Part shown: piece by piece, positions 1 to 7,823 of the stretch | How the letters are laid out: the number at the start of each line of letters is the position of its first letter | How positions within the stretch are numbered: position 1 is the first letter of the stretch | NCBI RefSeq assembly: GCF_036983985.1 | Contig: NZ_JALAHQ010000001.1 | Span: 992,001 to 1,056,000 of the forward strand | DNA length: 64,000 nucleotides | From: Alishewanella metallidurans | GTDB lineage: Bacteria; Pseudomonadota; Gammaproteobacteria; Enterobacterales; Alteromonadaceae | Direction: 5' to 3' | The notes under the pieces: model-generated | Database searches by the model: none | Seen by the model: only the letters and a program-made list of their open reading frames with translations | What the model was told of the DNA's origin: nothing | Position numbers and translations under genes: made by a program

Positions 1-491
1 CTTGGCAAGCGGCCATTGAGCGCGCTGATGGGCCAACTACACTGATTTTCTCTAGACAGAATTTAGTGCAACAAGCACGTAACGCTGAGCAATTAGCTAA
101 CGTAAAACGTGGCGGTTATATTTTACGTGACTGTGTCGGTACGCCTGAGTTAATTATTATTGCTACTGGTTCAGAGGTCGAACTGGCGATGCAAGCGGCT
201 ACGCAGTTAACTGAGCAAGGTAAAGCGGTGCGCGTTGTGTCTATGCCATCAACTGATACCTTTGACCTGCAAGATGCCGCTTATCGCGAAGCCGTGTTGC
301 CAGCGGCAGTAACCAAGCGTATTGCAGTAGAAGCTTGCATAGTTGATAGCTGGTACAAGTACGTAGGCTTAAACGGTAAAATTATTGGTATGACCAGTTT
401 TGGTGAGTCGGCGCCAGCCGAGCAGTTATTTGCCTATTTTGGTATCACTACTGAAAAAGTGCTTGAAGCCGCGCAGCAATTGCTGGCGTAA
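1..491 (+). CDS. tkt: Transketolase, C-terminal fragment
   Basis: The frame is open from the window edge (first full codon at base 3) to a TAA at 489-491, giving about 162 residues. The start lies outside the window. It begins with a WQAAIERADGPT stretch followed by LIFSRQNL, which is the start of the transketolase C-terminal domain. Next comes the IIATGSEVELAMQAA segment and, near the end, GKIIGMTSFGESAPA, both typical of this domain. Transketolase moves two-carbon ketol units between sugar phosphates in the non-oxidative pentose phosphate pathway, using thiamine diphosphate; the cofactor-binding parts are upstream and not visible. The placement just before epd-pgk-fba is common in gammaproteobacteria and groups pentose and triose phosphate metabolism. 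Confidence 0.95.
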   Translation, partial: WQAAIERADGPTTLIFSRQNLVQQARNAEQLANVKRGGYILRDCVGTPELIIIATGSEVELAMQAATQLTEQGKAVRVVSMPSTDTFDLQDAAYREAVLPAAVTKRIAVEACIVDSWYKYVGLNGKIIGMTSFGESAPAEQLFAYFGITTEKVLEAAQQLLA

Positions 492-501
492 TAATTAACC
501 T

Positions 502-530
502 AATGGGATCAGTGTTGATCCCATTTTTCT
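502..530 (+). terminator. Rho-independent terminator after tkt
   Basis: A perfect 10-bp stem (AATGGGATCA at 502-511 and its complement at 516-525) with a GTGT loop runs into a T-rich tail. It starts 10 bases after the tkt stop and ends just before epd, so it probably separates transketolase from the epd-pgk-fba unit, at least in part. Confidence 0.85.
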
Positions 531-540
531 ATGTGGTGTT

Positions 541-1557
541 ATGGCAATCAGATTAGCAATAAACGGCTTTGGCCGCATAGGGCGCAATATTTTGCGCGCT
601 GTCTATGAAAACGGTTTGCAGCATGAACTGCAGGTGGTGGCCATTAATGAACTGGCTGATGCTAAGGGTGTGGCGCATTTATTAAAATACGACAGTTCGC
701 ACGGCCGTTTTGGTTTTACTGTTAGTTCATACGCTGGCGGCATTAGCGTAAATGACGACAAGATTGCGTTATTCTGTGAAGCTGATCCGCAAGCTCTGCC
801 TTGGGCGGAGCTAGATGTTGATATAGTACTGGAATGTACAGGTGTGTTTCATAGTCGCGAACATGCCAGTTGGCATCTGCAAGCTGGGGCAAAAAAAGTG
901 TTGTTTTCGCATCCAGCGGATACTGACATTGATGCCACTATTATCTATGGCATCAACCACCATAACTTAACTGCCGATATGACCGTTATTTCAGCCGGTT
1001 CTTGTACTACTAACTGCATAGTGCCGGTTATTCAGACGCTTGATCAGCATTTTGGTGTTGAAAGTGGCACCATAACCACTATTCATGCCTCGATGAATGA
1101 TCAGCAAGTTATTGATGCTTATCACCCTGATTTACGTCGTACTCGAGCCGCTAGCCAGTCGATTATTCCCGTTGATACCAAGTTAGCTTTAGGCATTGAA
1201 CGTATATTGCCAAAATTTGCTGGGCGCTTTGAGGCTATTGCCGTAAGGGTGCCAACCTTAAATGTTACCGCGATGGACTTAAGCGTAAGTTTGCAGCAAG
1301 ACGTGAGTATTGCACAGGTGAATAAGGTATTACGCCAAGCTAAGCTTGGTGAATTAGCGGGTATTTTAGATTACACCGAAGAGCCATTAGTCTCGGTAGA
1401 TTTTAACCATGATCCACATTCGTGCATTGTAGATGGTTCGCAAACCCGAGTGAGTCATAAGCGGCTAGTAAAGTGTTTAGTTTGGTGTGATAACGAATGG
1501 GGTTTTGCCAACCGCATGCTCGACACGGCTAAAGCTATGCTGCAACCGAATTTATAA
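541..1557 (+). CDS. epd: D-erythrose-4-phosphate dehydrogenase
   Basis: A 338-residue member of the GAPDH family, the usual length of Epd. The N-terminal Rossmann motif INGFGRIGRNILRA binds NAD. The active-site segment SAGSCTTNCIVPVI carries the catalytic cysteine, and WCDNEWGFANRML is the conserved C-terminal segment. Epd oxidises erythrose 4-phosphate to 4-phosphoerythronate, the first step of pyridoxal 5'-phosphate synthesis in gammaproteobacteria. The assignment to Epd rather than GapA rests on the order epd-pgk-fba and on family-like stretches such as HASMNDQQVIDAYHPDLRRTRAASQSIIP. A weak ribosome site precedes the ATG. The stop is 13 bases before the pgk start, so the two are probably co-transcribed. 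Confidence 0.93.
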   Translation: MAIRLAINGFGRIGRNILRAVYENGLQHELQVVAINELADAKGVAHLLKYDSSHGRFGFTVSSYAGGISVNDDKIALFCEADPQALPWAELDVDIVLECTGVFHSREHASWHLQAGAKKVLFSHPADTDIDATIIYGINHHNLTADMTVISAGSCTTNCIVPVIQTLDQHFGVESGTITTIHASMNDQQVIDAYHPDLRRTRAASQSIIPVDTKLALGIERILPKFAGRFEAIAVRVPTLNVTAMDLSVSLQQDVSIAQVNKVLRQAKLGELAGILDYTEEPLVSVDFNHDPHSCIVDGSQTRVSHKRLVKCLVWCDNEWGFANRMLDTAKAMLQPNL

Positions 1558-1570
1558 CAAGGAGCTAAAA

Positions 1571-2752
1571 ATGTCTGTTATTCGCATGAGCGATTTGGAT
1601 CTTAACAGCAAACGTGTCTTGATCCGTGAAGATTTAAACGTACCAATAAAAAACGGTAAAGTAACCTCAGACGCGCGTTTAAAAGCCGCAATACCCACCA
1701 TTGAGTTGGCATTGCAAAAGGGCGCAAAAGTAATGGTGATGTCGCATTTAGGCCGCCCAGAAGAGGGCGTTTACGACAGCGAGTCGTCGTTGCAGCCAGT
1801 AGCGGATTATCTTGCTGCTGTGCTAACTGTGCCGGTTCGTTTAGCCAAAGATTACTTAAATGGTATAGAAGTAGCCGCGTCAGAAGTCGTTATTTTTGAA
1901 AACGTACGTTTTAATCACGGTGAAGCTAAGAATGACGACGTGCTGGCAAAACAGTTAGCCGCGTTATGTGATGTATTTGTTATGGATGCCTTTGGCACAG
2001 CACATCGCGCGCAGGCATCAACACACGGAGTGGCGAAGTTTGCGCCTATTGCTTGTGCTGGACCATTATTAGTGGCTGAATTAGATGCCTTAGCCGCTGC
2101 ATTGAAAAACCCGAAACGTCCATTAGTGGCAATTGTTGGTGGTTCTAAAGTATCCACTAAGCTTACGGTGCTAGAATCCTTATCTGGCATGGTTGATCAG
2201 CTTATTGTCGGTGGCGGCATTGCCAATACCTTTATTGCGGCTAACGGTAACAATGTAGGCAAATCATTATATGAAGCCGATTTAATTCCTCAAGCCCAGC
2301 GTTTAATGGCCGCAGCTAAAGCACGCGGTGCGAATATTCCGGTACCAACTGATGTCGTAGTAGGCCAAGCCTTTAGTGAAACTACGCCGGCTAGTTTAAA
2401 AAACGTAGCGGATGTGGCCGATAGCGACATGATTTTTGATATCGGGCCAGACACCAGCGCAGAATTGGTTAAGATACTTAAATCTGCCGGTACTATTGTT
2501 TGGAATGGACCCGTCGGCGTATTTGAATTTGAGCAGTTTGCTGCCGGCACAGAAGCAATAGCCAGAGCGATTGCTGATAGTGATGCATTCTCTATTGCTG
2601 GCGGTGGTGATACCCTAGCGGCAATAGATAAATATAATATCGCGGATAATATATCCTATGTGTCTACTGGTGGCGGTGCATTTTTAGAATTTTTAGAAGG
2701 CAAAACACTGCCAGCTGTAGCTATACTGGAACAGCGCGCAAAAATATTATAA
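1571..2752 (+). CDS. pgk: Phosphoglycerate kinase
   Basis: Reversibly transfers phosphate from 1,3-bisphosphoglycerate to ADP in glycolysis. I place the start at the ATG at 1571, which follows an AAGGAG site at about 1559-1564 and gives the canonical N-terminus MSVIRMSDLDL (393 residues, normal for the family). A longer open frame reaching back into epd is not supported. Visible motifs are RVLIREDLNVP (substrate-binding Arg/Asp), the basic-patch segment MSHLGRPEEG, AIVGGSKVSTK, and the C-terminal nucleotide-binding SIAGGGDTLAAI and STGGGAFLEFLEG. It follows epd by 13 bases and precedes the aldolase by 48 bases, as in the common epd-pgk-fba operon. Confidence 0.97.
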   Translation: MSVIRMSDLDLNSKRVLIREDLNVPIKNGKVTSDARLKAAIPTIELALQKGAKVMVMSHLGRPEEGVYDSESSLQPVADYLAAVLTVPVRLAKDYLNGIEVAASEVVIFENVRFNHGEAKNDDVLAKQLAALCDVFVMDAFGTAHRAQASTHGVAKFAPIACAGPLLVAELDALAAALKNPKRPLVAIVGGSKVSTKLTVLESLSGMVDQLIVGGGIANTFIAANGNNVGKSLYEADLIPQAQRLMAAAKARGANIPVPTDVVVGQAFSETTPASLKNVADVADSDMIFDIGPDTSAELVKILKSAGTIVWNGPVGVFEFEQFAAGTEAIARAIADSDAFSIAGGGDTLAAIDKYNIADNISYVSTGGGAFLEFLEGKTLPAVAILEQRAKIL

Positions 2753-2800
2753 TAAACTGATTATTAAAACGGCACATTAAAAAGATTAAGAGAGGATTTC

Positions 2801-3865
2801 ATGGCCCTTATTTCACTACGTCAAATGCTGGATCACGCCGCCGAGTTCGGTTACGGCATTCCAGCTTTTAACGTAAACAACCTAGAGCAGATGCGCGCAA
2901 TAATGATGGCTGCCGACAAAACTGATAGTCCTGTCATCGTTCAGGCATCGGCGGGTGCCCGTAAATATGCCGGTGCGCCGTTTTTGCGTCACTTAATTTT
3001 AGCTGCAGTGGAAGAGTTTCCGCATATTCCTGTAGTTATGCATCAAGACCATGGTACGTCGTTAGCAGTTTGTCAGCGTTCAATTCAAATGGGCTTTTCA
3101 TCAGTAATGATGGATGGATCTCTAGGTGAAGACGGTAAAACACCAAAAGATTATGCCTATAATGCCAACATAACACGTAAAGTTGTTGAAATAGCGCATG
3201 CGTGTGGTGTGTCGGTTGAAGGCGAGCTAGGTTGTTTAGGCTCACTTGAAACTGGCGCAGCTGGTGAAGAGGATGGTATAGGTGCAGATTGCATTCTTAG
3301 CCATGAGCAAATGTTAACTGATCCAGAAGAAGCGGCGCAGTTTGTGCGTGAAACGCAAGTTGATGCCTTGGCTATTGCTTGCGGTACATCACACGGCGCT
3401 TATAAATTTAGTCGGCCGCCAACCGACGATATTTTGGCGATAGACCGAATTAAAGCTATTCATGAACGTATTCCAGATACCCATTTGGTTATGCATGGTT
3501 CATCATCGGTACCGCAGGAGTGGTTAAAGATCATTAATGAAAATGGTGGTCAAATTCCTGAAACCTATGGTGTACCTGTAGAGCAAATCCAACAAGGGAT
3601 TAAATATGGCGTACGTAAAGTAAATATTGACACCGATTTACGTTTAGCTTCAACTGGTGCTATTCGCCGTTATTTAACAGAACATCCCGCTGAATTTGAT
3701 CCGCGTAAATATTTACAAGCATCAGTTAAAGCGATGATGGAAATCTGTGTAGCGCGTTACGAAGCGTTTAACGCTGCAGGGCACGGTAGCAAAATAAAAC
3801 CGATTTCGTTAGATGATATGGTGGCTTTGTATTCAGCAGGAAAGTTAACGCCGAATATAAAATAA
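2801..3865 (+). CDS. fba: Fructose-bisphosphate aldolase, class II (Calvin-cycle subtype)
   Basis: A 354-residue zinc-dependent aldolase that cleaves fructose 1,6-bisphosphate into dihydroxyacetone phosphate and glyceraldehyde 3-phosphate. It has the class II features PVVMHQDHGTS (catalytic Asp and first zinc His), SVEGELGCLG (zinc-site Glu region), IACGTSHGAYKF and HLVMHGSSSVPQEW (zinc His), and VRKVNIDTDLRLA (phosphate-binding). The opening MALISLRQMLDHAAEFGYGIPAFNVNN is typical of the CbbA-like (class IIB) subtype rather than the E. coli FbaA type; the subtype is the usual one in Shewanella-like genera. An AGAGAGG site precedes the ATG. It is the last gene of the epd-pgk-fba group. I see no clear terminator immediately downstream. 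Confidence 0.96.
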   Translation: MALISLRQMLDHAAEFGYGIPAFNVNNLEQMRAIMMAADKTDSPVIVQASAGARKYAGAPFLRHLILAAVEEFPHIPVVMHQDHGTSLAVCQRSIQMGFSSVMMDGSLGEDGKTPKDYAYNANITRKVVEIAHACGVSVEGELGCLGSLETGAAGEEDGIGADCILSHEQMLTDPEEAAQFVRETQVDALAIACGTSHGAYKFSRPPTDDILAIDRIKAIHERIPDTHLVMHGSSSVPQEWLKIINENGGQIPETYGVPVEQIQQGIKYGVRKVNIDTDLRLASTGAIRRYLTEHPAEFDPRKYLQASVKAMMEICVARYEAFNAAGHGSKIKPISLDDMVALYSAGKLTPNIK

Positions 3866-4113
3866 ACTAAAAATTTAATGAATTTTAAGAAATTAATTTT
3901 CATTGCTTTAAAAGTAGAAAAACTGGGTAATAAACCATATAAAAAGCCGCATAAAATCAGCTCTACAGACGTCTTTGTTGTCTTGACAAGGGCGTTTTTA
4001 CCTGTAATGATGCGGACGGTTTACCCTCTAACCGAGGGCCTTTTCTGTCTGTAAGAACAGCATGGCCCTTACAACTTCAGGTTACGTTAATCAGCAATAA
4101 TTGGTTGGGAACT
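3866..4113 (+). promoter_or_regulatory. Intergenic leader region before the TonB2 operon
   Basis: This 248-base gap has an AT-rich first half with no gene, then a promoter (annotated separately at 3983-4011) and an untranslated leader of about 95 bases. The leader can fold a two-part hairpin: AGGGCC at 4035-4040 with GGCCCT at 4064-4069, and inside it CTGT (4045-4048) with ACAG (4057-4060). I see no Fur-like site. The hairpin's role is unknown; it lacks a U-run, so it is not a simple terminator. Confidence 0.4.
3983..4011 (+). promoter_or_regulatory. Sigma70 promoter of the TonB2 operon
   Basis: A consensus -35 TTGACA (3983-3988), a 17-base spacer, and an AATGAT -10 (4006-4011) preceded by TGT, giving an extended -10. 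Transcription would begin around 4018 and leave a leader of about 95 bases before the ATG at 4114. Confidence 0.7.
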
Positions 4114-4884
4114 ATGTTTAACAATAAAATTCGCAAGAGTCTTGTTGCAACAGCTCTGGCTGGCGCTTTCGCTTTATCAGCGAACGTTCTAGCAACAGAT
4201 TTAAAAGCTTTGCATCAAGAAGGTAATCAGATTCAACGCGCAGCAGTTCAGTCTCAAGAAAAAATTAATAACATTTATGAGCAGTCGCAAGAGCTGTTAG
4301 GTGAGTACCGTCAGGTTGTTGACCAGACTGAAAACTTAAAAGTATATAACGACTTCTTAGCAACTTTAGTTGCCGATCAGAAGCGTCAGATAGACTCAGT
4401 TCAGCGCCAAATTGAAGGTTTAGAAGATACTCGCAAGGGTACTGTACCTTTAATGTTCCGTATGATTGATGCGTTAGAGCAGTTTGTTAAAGCTGACATT
4501 CCTTTACGTACAGACCGTCGTTTAGAGCGTGTTGAGCGTTTACGTGAGCTTATGGGACGTTCAGACGTTCAACTTTCAGAGCAATATCGTCAAATTTTAG
4601 AAGCTTATAGCATTGAAGTGGCTTACGGTTCAGAACTAGCAGCATTCCAAGGTACGTTGCCACTTAACGGCCAGGAAACTACAGTAGATTATGTTCATGT
4701 TGGTCGTCTGTCTTTAATGGCGTTATCGCTAGATGGAAAGTCAGGCTGGGTGTGGGACAAAGAGACCTCAAACTGGGACGAATTGCCAGGTTCATACCTG
4801 ACATCTGTAGCTCAGTTTATCAAGATGGCACGTCGTGAAGCCACGCTTGAAATGGATCGCGTACCACTTATCGCAGCGGAGTAA
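4114..4884 (+). CDS. DUF3450 periplasmic protein of the TonB2 operon
   Basis: About 256 residues from the ATG at 4114; an in-frame TTG three codons earlier is possible but less likely. A Sec signal peptide is clear (basic NNKIRKSL, then a hydrophobic stretch ending ANVLA before TD). The mature part starts with a long charged heptad-like region (residues 30-110) likely to be a coiled coil. It then has segments resembling the DUF3450 family, including a WVWDKETSNWDELP stretch. Genes of this family lie first in TonB2-type operons of Vibrio and Shewanella. The molecular role is not established; a periplasmic helper of the ExbB/TonB complex is an inference from the operon. The stop is 6 bases before the next ATG. 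Family assignment is from memory of sequence and context. Confidence 0.85.
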   Translation: MFNNKIRKSLVATALAGAFALSANVLATDLKALHQEGNQIQRAAVQSQEKINNIYEQSQELLGEYRQVVDQTENLKVYNDFLATLVADQKRQIDSVQRQIEGLEDTRKGTVPLMFRMIDALEQFVKADIPLRTDRRLERVERLRELMGRSDVQLSEQYRQILEAYSIEVAYGSELAAFQGTLPLNGQETTVDYVHVGRLSLMALSLDGKSGWVWDKETSNWDELPGSYLTSVAQFIKMARREATLEMDRVPLIAAE

Positions 4885-4890
4885 GAACAC

Positions 4891-6258
4891 ATGAAACTAG
4901 TATTCAAATCAATGTTAATCGCTGCCGCTGTGACTTTGTCAGCTGGTATCGCTTTTAACGCGACTGCTGACACTGGCAAGCTAGATCAGCTTTTAGAACA
5001 ATTAAAGAAAGAGCGTACTGTTGAAGGCCGTGTTAACCAAGATCGCGAAAAAGCATTCTTGGCTGATCGCGCTGCACAACAGTCATTATTAAACACAGCG
5101 AAAAAGCAATTTTCTGATGAAGAAGGTCGCGGTAAGCGTTTACAAAAAGAATATGCTGATAACGATATTCTTATTGGCCAGAAGCAACAAGAATTAGAAA
5201 GCGCTTTAGGTACAATGGGTGAGTTGTTTGGTGTTGTACGCCAATCTGCTAACCAATCGATCGGTACTATTACTGGCTCTCTTGTAAGTGCTCAGTATCC
5301 TGGTCGTGATGTACCACTGCGAAGCGTAGCGTCAGCTACTGAATTACCTACGTTAAGCCAGATGGAAGATTTATGGATGGCTTTATTAACTGAAATGACA
5401 GAATCAGGCAAAATTGCTGATTTTGACGCTGAAGTAGTAAAGTTAGACGGTGGTGTTGAAACTAAACGTGTTACACGTTTTGGTACATTCCACTTAACCA
5501 CTGCGACTGAATATTTAATTCTGAATTCATCTACTGACCAAATTCAACCTTTGGGTCGTGAACCACAGTCAAAAATTCATGATTCAGTTGCCGCATTCCA
5601 TAATGCTAAAAAAGGTGAGATCACTGGTTTATACCTAGATCCAACCAAAGGCAATAGCTTATTACGTTTAAACCAACAGCGTTCAACGTTGATGGAATAT
5701 TACCACGCAGGCGGTACGGTTGGTTATATCATCACAGTGGTATTCTTTTTCGGTTTATTAATTGCATTAGAGCGTATTATTGTACTGACGGTTGTTGGTG
5801 GCAAAATTCGTGCACAGTTGAAAAACTTAGGTAACCCGTCACCTCAGAATCCACTAGGTCGTATCCTGCGTGTTTACAATGAAAACAAAACGTCTGATAC
5901 CGAAAACTTAGAGTTGAAATTAGATGAAGCCATTTTACGTGAAACACCAAAGGTTGACCGTGGTATTGGTTTAATCAAGTTAATCTCTGCTGTTGCTCCG
6001 TTACTAGGTTTATTAGGTACGGTTATCGGTATGATCTTAACGTTCCAGCAAATTACTTTGTACGGAACAGGCGATCCTAAACTGATGGCTGGCTCAATCT
6101 CTTTAGCGTTGGTAACAACTGCTCAGGGCCTAGTTGCAGCAATTCCATTACTGTTCGTGCACTCTCTTGTTTCAGCAAAAGCTCGTACTATTCTGCATAT
6201 TTTAGATGAACAAGCTGCTGGTATTATTGCTGCGCACGCGGAGAAGGAGAAAGCCTAA
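4891..6258 (+). CDS. ttpC: MotA/TolQ/ExbB-family proton channel protein with periplasmic N-terminal domain (TtpC-like)
   Basis: 455 residues, much longer than ordinary ExbB. A signal peptide (residues 1-26, ending NATA before DT) is followed by a charged coiled-coil region (about 30-110) and a periplasmic globular part to about 270. The MotA/TolQ/ExbB domain comes after that, with membrane segments near 277-299, 362-385 and 403-427. The segment PLLGLLGTVIGMILTFQ and the following GTGDPKLMAGSISLALVTTA are the typical channel helices. In Vibrio, TtpC is the extra ExbB-like protein required by the TonB2 system; the matching operon position supports the same role here. The stop codon overlaps the start of the next gene by one base, so translation is probably coupled. 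Confidence 0.88.
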   Translation: MKLVFKSMLIAAAVTLSAGIAFNATADTGKLDQLLEQLKKERTVEGRVNQDREKAFLADRAAQQSLLNTAKKQFSDEEGRGKRLQKEYADNDILIGQKQQELESALGTMGELFGVVRQSANQSIGTITGSLVSAQYPGRDVPLRSVASATELPTLSQMEDLWMALLTEMTESGKIADFDAEVVKLDGGVETKRVTRFGTFHLTTATEYLILNSSTDQIQPLGREPQSKIHDSVAAFHNAKKGEITGLYLDPTKGNSLLRLNQQRSTLMEYYHAGGTVGYIITVVFFFGLLIALERIIVLTVVGGKIRAQLKNLGNPSPQNPLGRILRVYNENKTSDTENLELKLDEAILRETPKVDRGIGLIKLISAVAPLLGLLGTVIGMILTFQQITLYGTGDPKLMAGSISLALVTTAQGLVAAIPLLFVHSLVSAKARTILHILDEQAAGIIAAHAEKEKA

Positions 6259-6785
6259 TGATGCTCCAGCTAGTAGGGCTGTGGGAATCTGTTCAGGATT
6301 TTATCCATACTGGTGGCAACGTATTATACGTTGTCGCCTTGGTACTCTTCGTCATGTGGGTATTGATGATAGAGCGGTTCTGGTTTCTTAAAGCCGAATA
6401 TCCAAAGTTAAAAAAGGATATTGTGGCTCGCTGGGATGCCAGAGCAGATACCACATCATGGTATGCGCATAAGATCCGTGAGCGCTGGATTTCCGAGGCT
6501 TCAGAAAAATTAGAACAGCGTATGCTGATTATAAAAACCTTGGTTGCACTGTGTCCATTGGTTGGATTATTAGGAACGGTTACTGGGATGATTGCGGTGT
6601 TTGATATTATGGCAACGCAAGGTACGGGTAACCCAAGAACCATGGCAACGGGTATCTCAATGGCAACTATTCCAACGATGTCAGGATTAGTAGCTGCGAT
6701 ATCAGGTGTATTTTTCAGTGCGCGGTTAGACTTAACGGTTAAACGGGAAAAAGCCAGTTTAGCCGATAGTTTACCGCATCATTAA
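6258..6785 (+). CDS. exbB: ExbB-type proton channel subunit of the TonB2 system
   Basis: 175 residues with three predicted membrane helices, at about 20-41, 93-115 and 130-150. The segment LVGLLGTVTGMIAVFDIMATQGTG and the following MATGISMATIPTMSGLVAA are hallmark ExbB/TolQ helices. With ExbD it forms the proton channel that energises TonB. It starts at an ATG overlapping the previous TAA; a second ATG follows immediately, so the start could be one codon later. A strong GGAGAAGGAGA ribosome site lies just upstream inside ttpC. exbD follows after 12 bases. The protein lacks the large extra cytoplasmic loop of E. coli ExbB in its short form, as is usual for the ExbB2 subtype. Confidence 0.93.
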   Translation: MMLQLVGLWESVQDFIHTGGNVLYVVALVLFVMWVLMIERFWFLKAEYPKLKKDIVARWDARADTTSWYAHKIRERWISEASEKLEQRMLIIKTLVALCPLVGLLGTVTGMIAVFDIMATQGTGNPRTMATGISMATIPTMSGLVAAISGVFFSARLDLTVKREKASLADSLPHH

Positions 6786-6797
6786 AGAGAGTGTTTT

Positions 6798-7202
6798 ATG
6801 GCCCGCAAACCTATACGCGAAGCTGAACAGGCGGAGATTGATATCACGCCGATGATGGATATAGTATTCATCATGTTAATTTTCTTCATTGTAACCACGT
6901 CTTTCGTGAAGGAAGCTGGTATCGATGTAAATAAACCAGAAGCTGCTCAGGCTCAGAAAAAACCAAGTGCGACTATCTTTATTGCGATCCGTGCAAACGG
7001 TGAAATATGGATGGATAAGCGCCCAGTTGATGTTGAGCGTGTTTCAGCAAACATCGAACGGTTAAGAGCAGAATCACCAACTGATACCATTATCATTCAA
7101 GCTGATAAAGAAGCTAAACATGGTGTGGTAATGGAAGTTATGGATCAGATTAAAACTGCAGATCCGTCGCTGGTGATTAGCGTAGCTGGGGAGACTAAGT
7201 AA
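6798..7202 (+). CDS. exbD: ExbD-type proton channel subunit
   Basis: 134 residues: a short cytoplasmic N-terminus, one membrane helix (about 21-38) and a periplasmic domain. The conserved membrane aspartate needed for proton flow is in the ITPMMDIVFIMLIFFIV segment (Asp21). The periplasmic part ends with the usual VMEVMDQIKTA and LVISVAGE-like stretch. It pairs with the upstream ExbB and the large TtpC-like protein to drive TonB. An AAAGAGAG ribosome site precedes the ATG. The stop is 2 bases before tonB. Confidence 0.95.
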   Translation: MARKPIREAEQAEIDITPMMDIVFIMLIFFIVTTSFVKEAGIDVNKPEAAQAQKKPSATIFIAIRANGEIWMDKRPVDVERVSANIERLRAESPTDTIIIQADKEAKHGVVMEVMDQIKTADPSLVISVAGETK

Positions 7203-7204
7203 TT

Positions 7205-7822
7205 ATGGTACGTTTCCTGTCATCGTTAATAATCGGTGCGGTGGTAACGTTTCTGTTGTTCTTAATGATGGCCACTTTGCTTAAGTCAAGTGGCGATCGT
7301 AAAGTCGCTGAGCAAGAGCGTATTGTTATAGAAATTAACACTACGCCACCTGAATCAGAAACACAGACCCGGCGGCCACCACCGCCACCACCGCCACCAC
7401 CACCGGCTCAGCCGCCAAAAGCGCCTCAGCCACAACCGGATACGGCCAACGCTGCTGGTGCTATAGGCTTTAATATGCCTGGTTTGAACTTAGGTTCTTC
7501 ATCAGGTGGTTTAGGTGATCCATCGAGTATGATGCGCGATGGTGACGCTACGCCAATAGTACGTATTGAACCGCGTTATCCCGTTCAAGCAGCACGTGAT
7601 GGTTTACAAGGCTGGGTAAAACTTCGTTTTAGCATTATGGAAGATGGTAGTGTTGATGAAGTTGAGGTTATCGAAGCTGAACCACGTCGAGTGTTTGACC
7701 GTGAAGCTATCCGTGCCTTACGGCGCTGGAAATACAGTCCGAAAGTGGTTGATGGTAAAACAATGAAGCAAACTGGACAGCAAGTTCAGTTAGATTTCAC
7801 CTTAGATATGGCCGGAGGTTAA
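7205..7822 (+). CDS. tonB: TonB energy transducer (TonB2 type)
   Basis: 205 residues. An N-terminal membrane anchor (about 5-27) is followed by a proline-rich periplasmic linker with ten consecutive prolines. A Gly/Ser-rich spacer leads into the C-terminal TonB domain, which contains EPRYPVQAARDGLQGWVKL and ends with FTLDMAGG. TonB carries energy from the ExbB-ExbD channel to TonB-dependent outer-membrane receptors for siderophores, haem, vitamin B12 or sugars. The polyproline run would depend on elongation factor P for smooth translation (established for such runs in general). It sits 2 bases after exbD and 1 base before the TPR gene, so the operon is very tight. No receptor gene is present in the window. 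Confidence 0.95.
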   Translation: MVRFLSSLIIGAVVTFLLFLMMATLLKSSGDRKVAEQERIVIEINTTPPESETQTRRPPPPPPPPPPAQPPKAPQPQPDTANAAGAIGFNMPGLNLGSSSGGLGDPSSMMRDGDATPIVRIEPRYPVQAARDGLQGWVKLRFSIMEDGSVDEVEVIEAEPRRVFDREAIRALRRWKYSPKVVDGKTMKQTGQQVQLDFTLDMAGG

Positions 7823-7823
7823 G

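Noticed and set aside
1487..1570. An N-terminal extension of pgk overlapping epd
   Set aside because: The AAGGAG site and the family N-terminus both point to the ATG at 1571; the extension is just open sequence.
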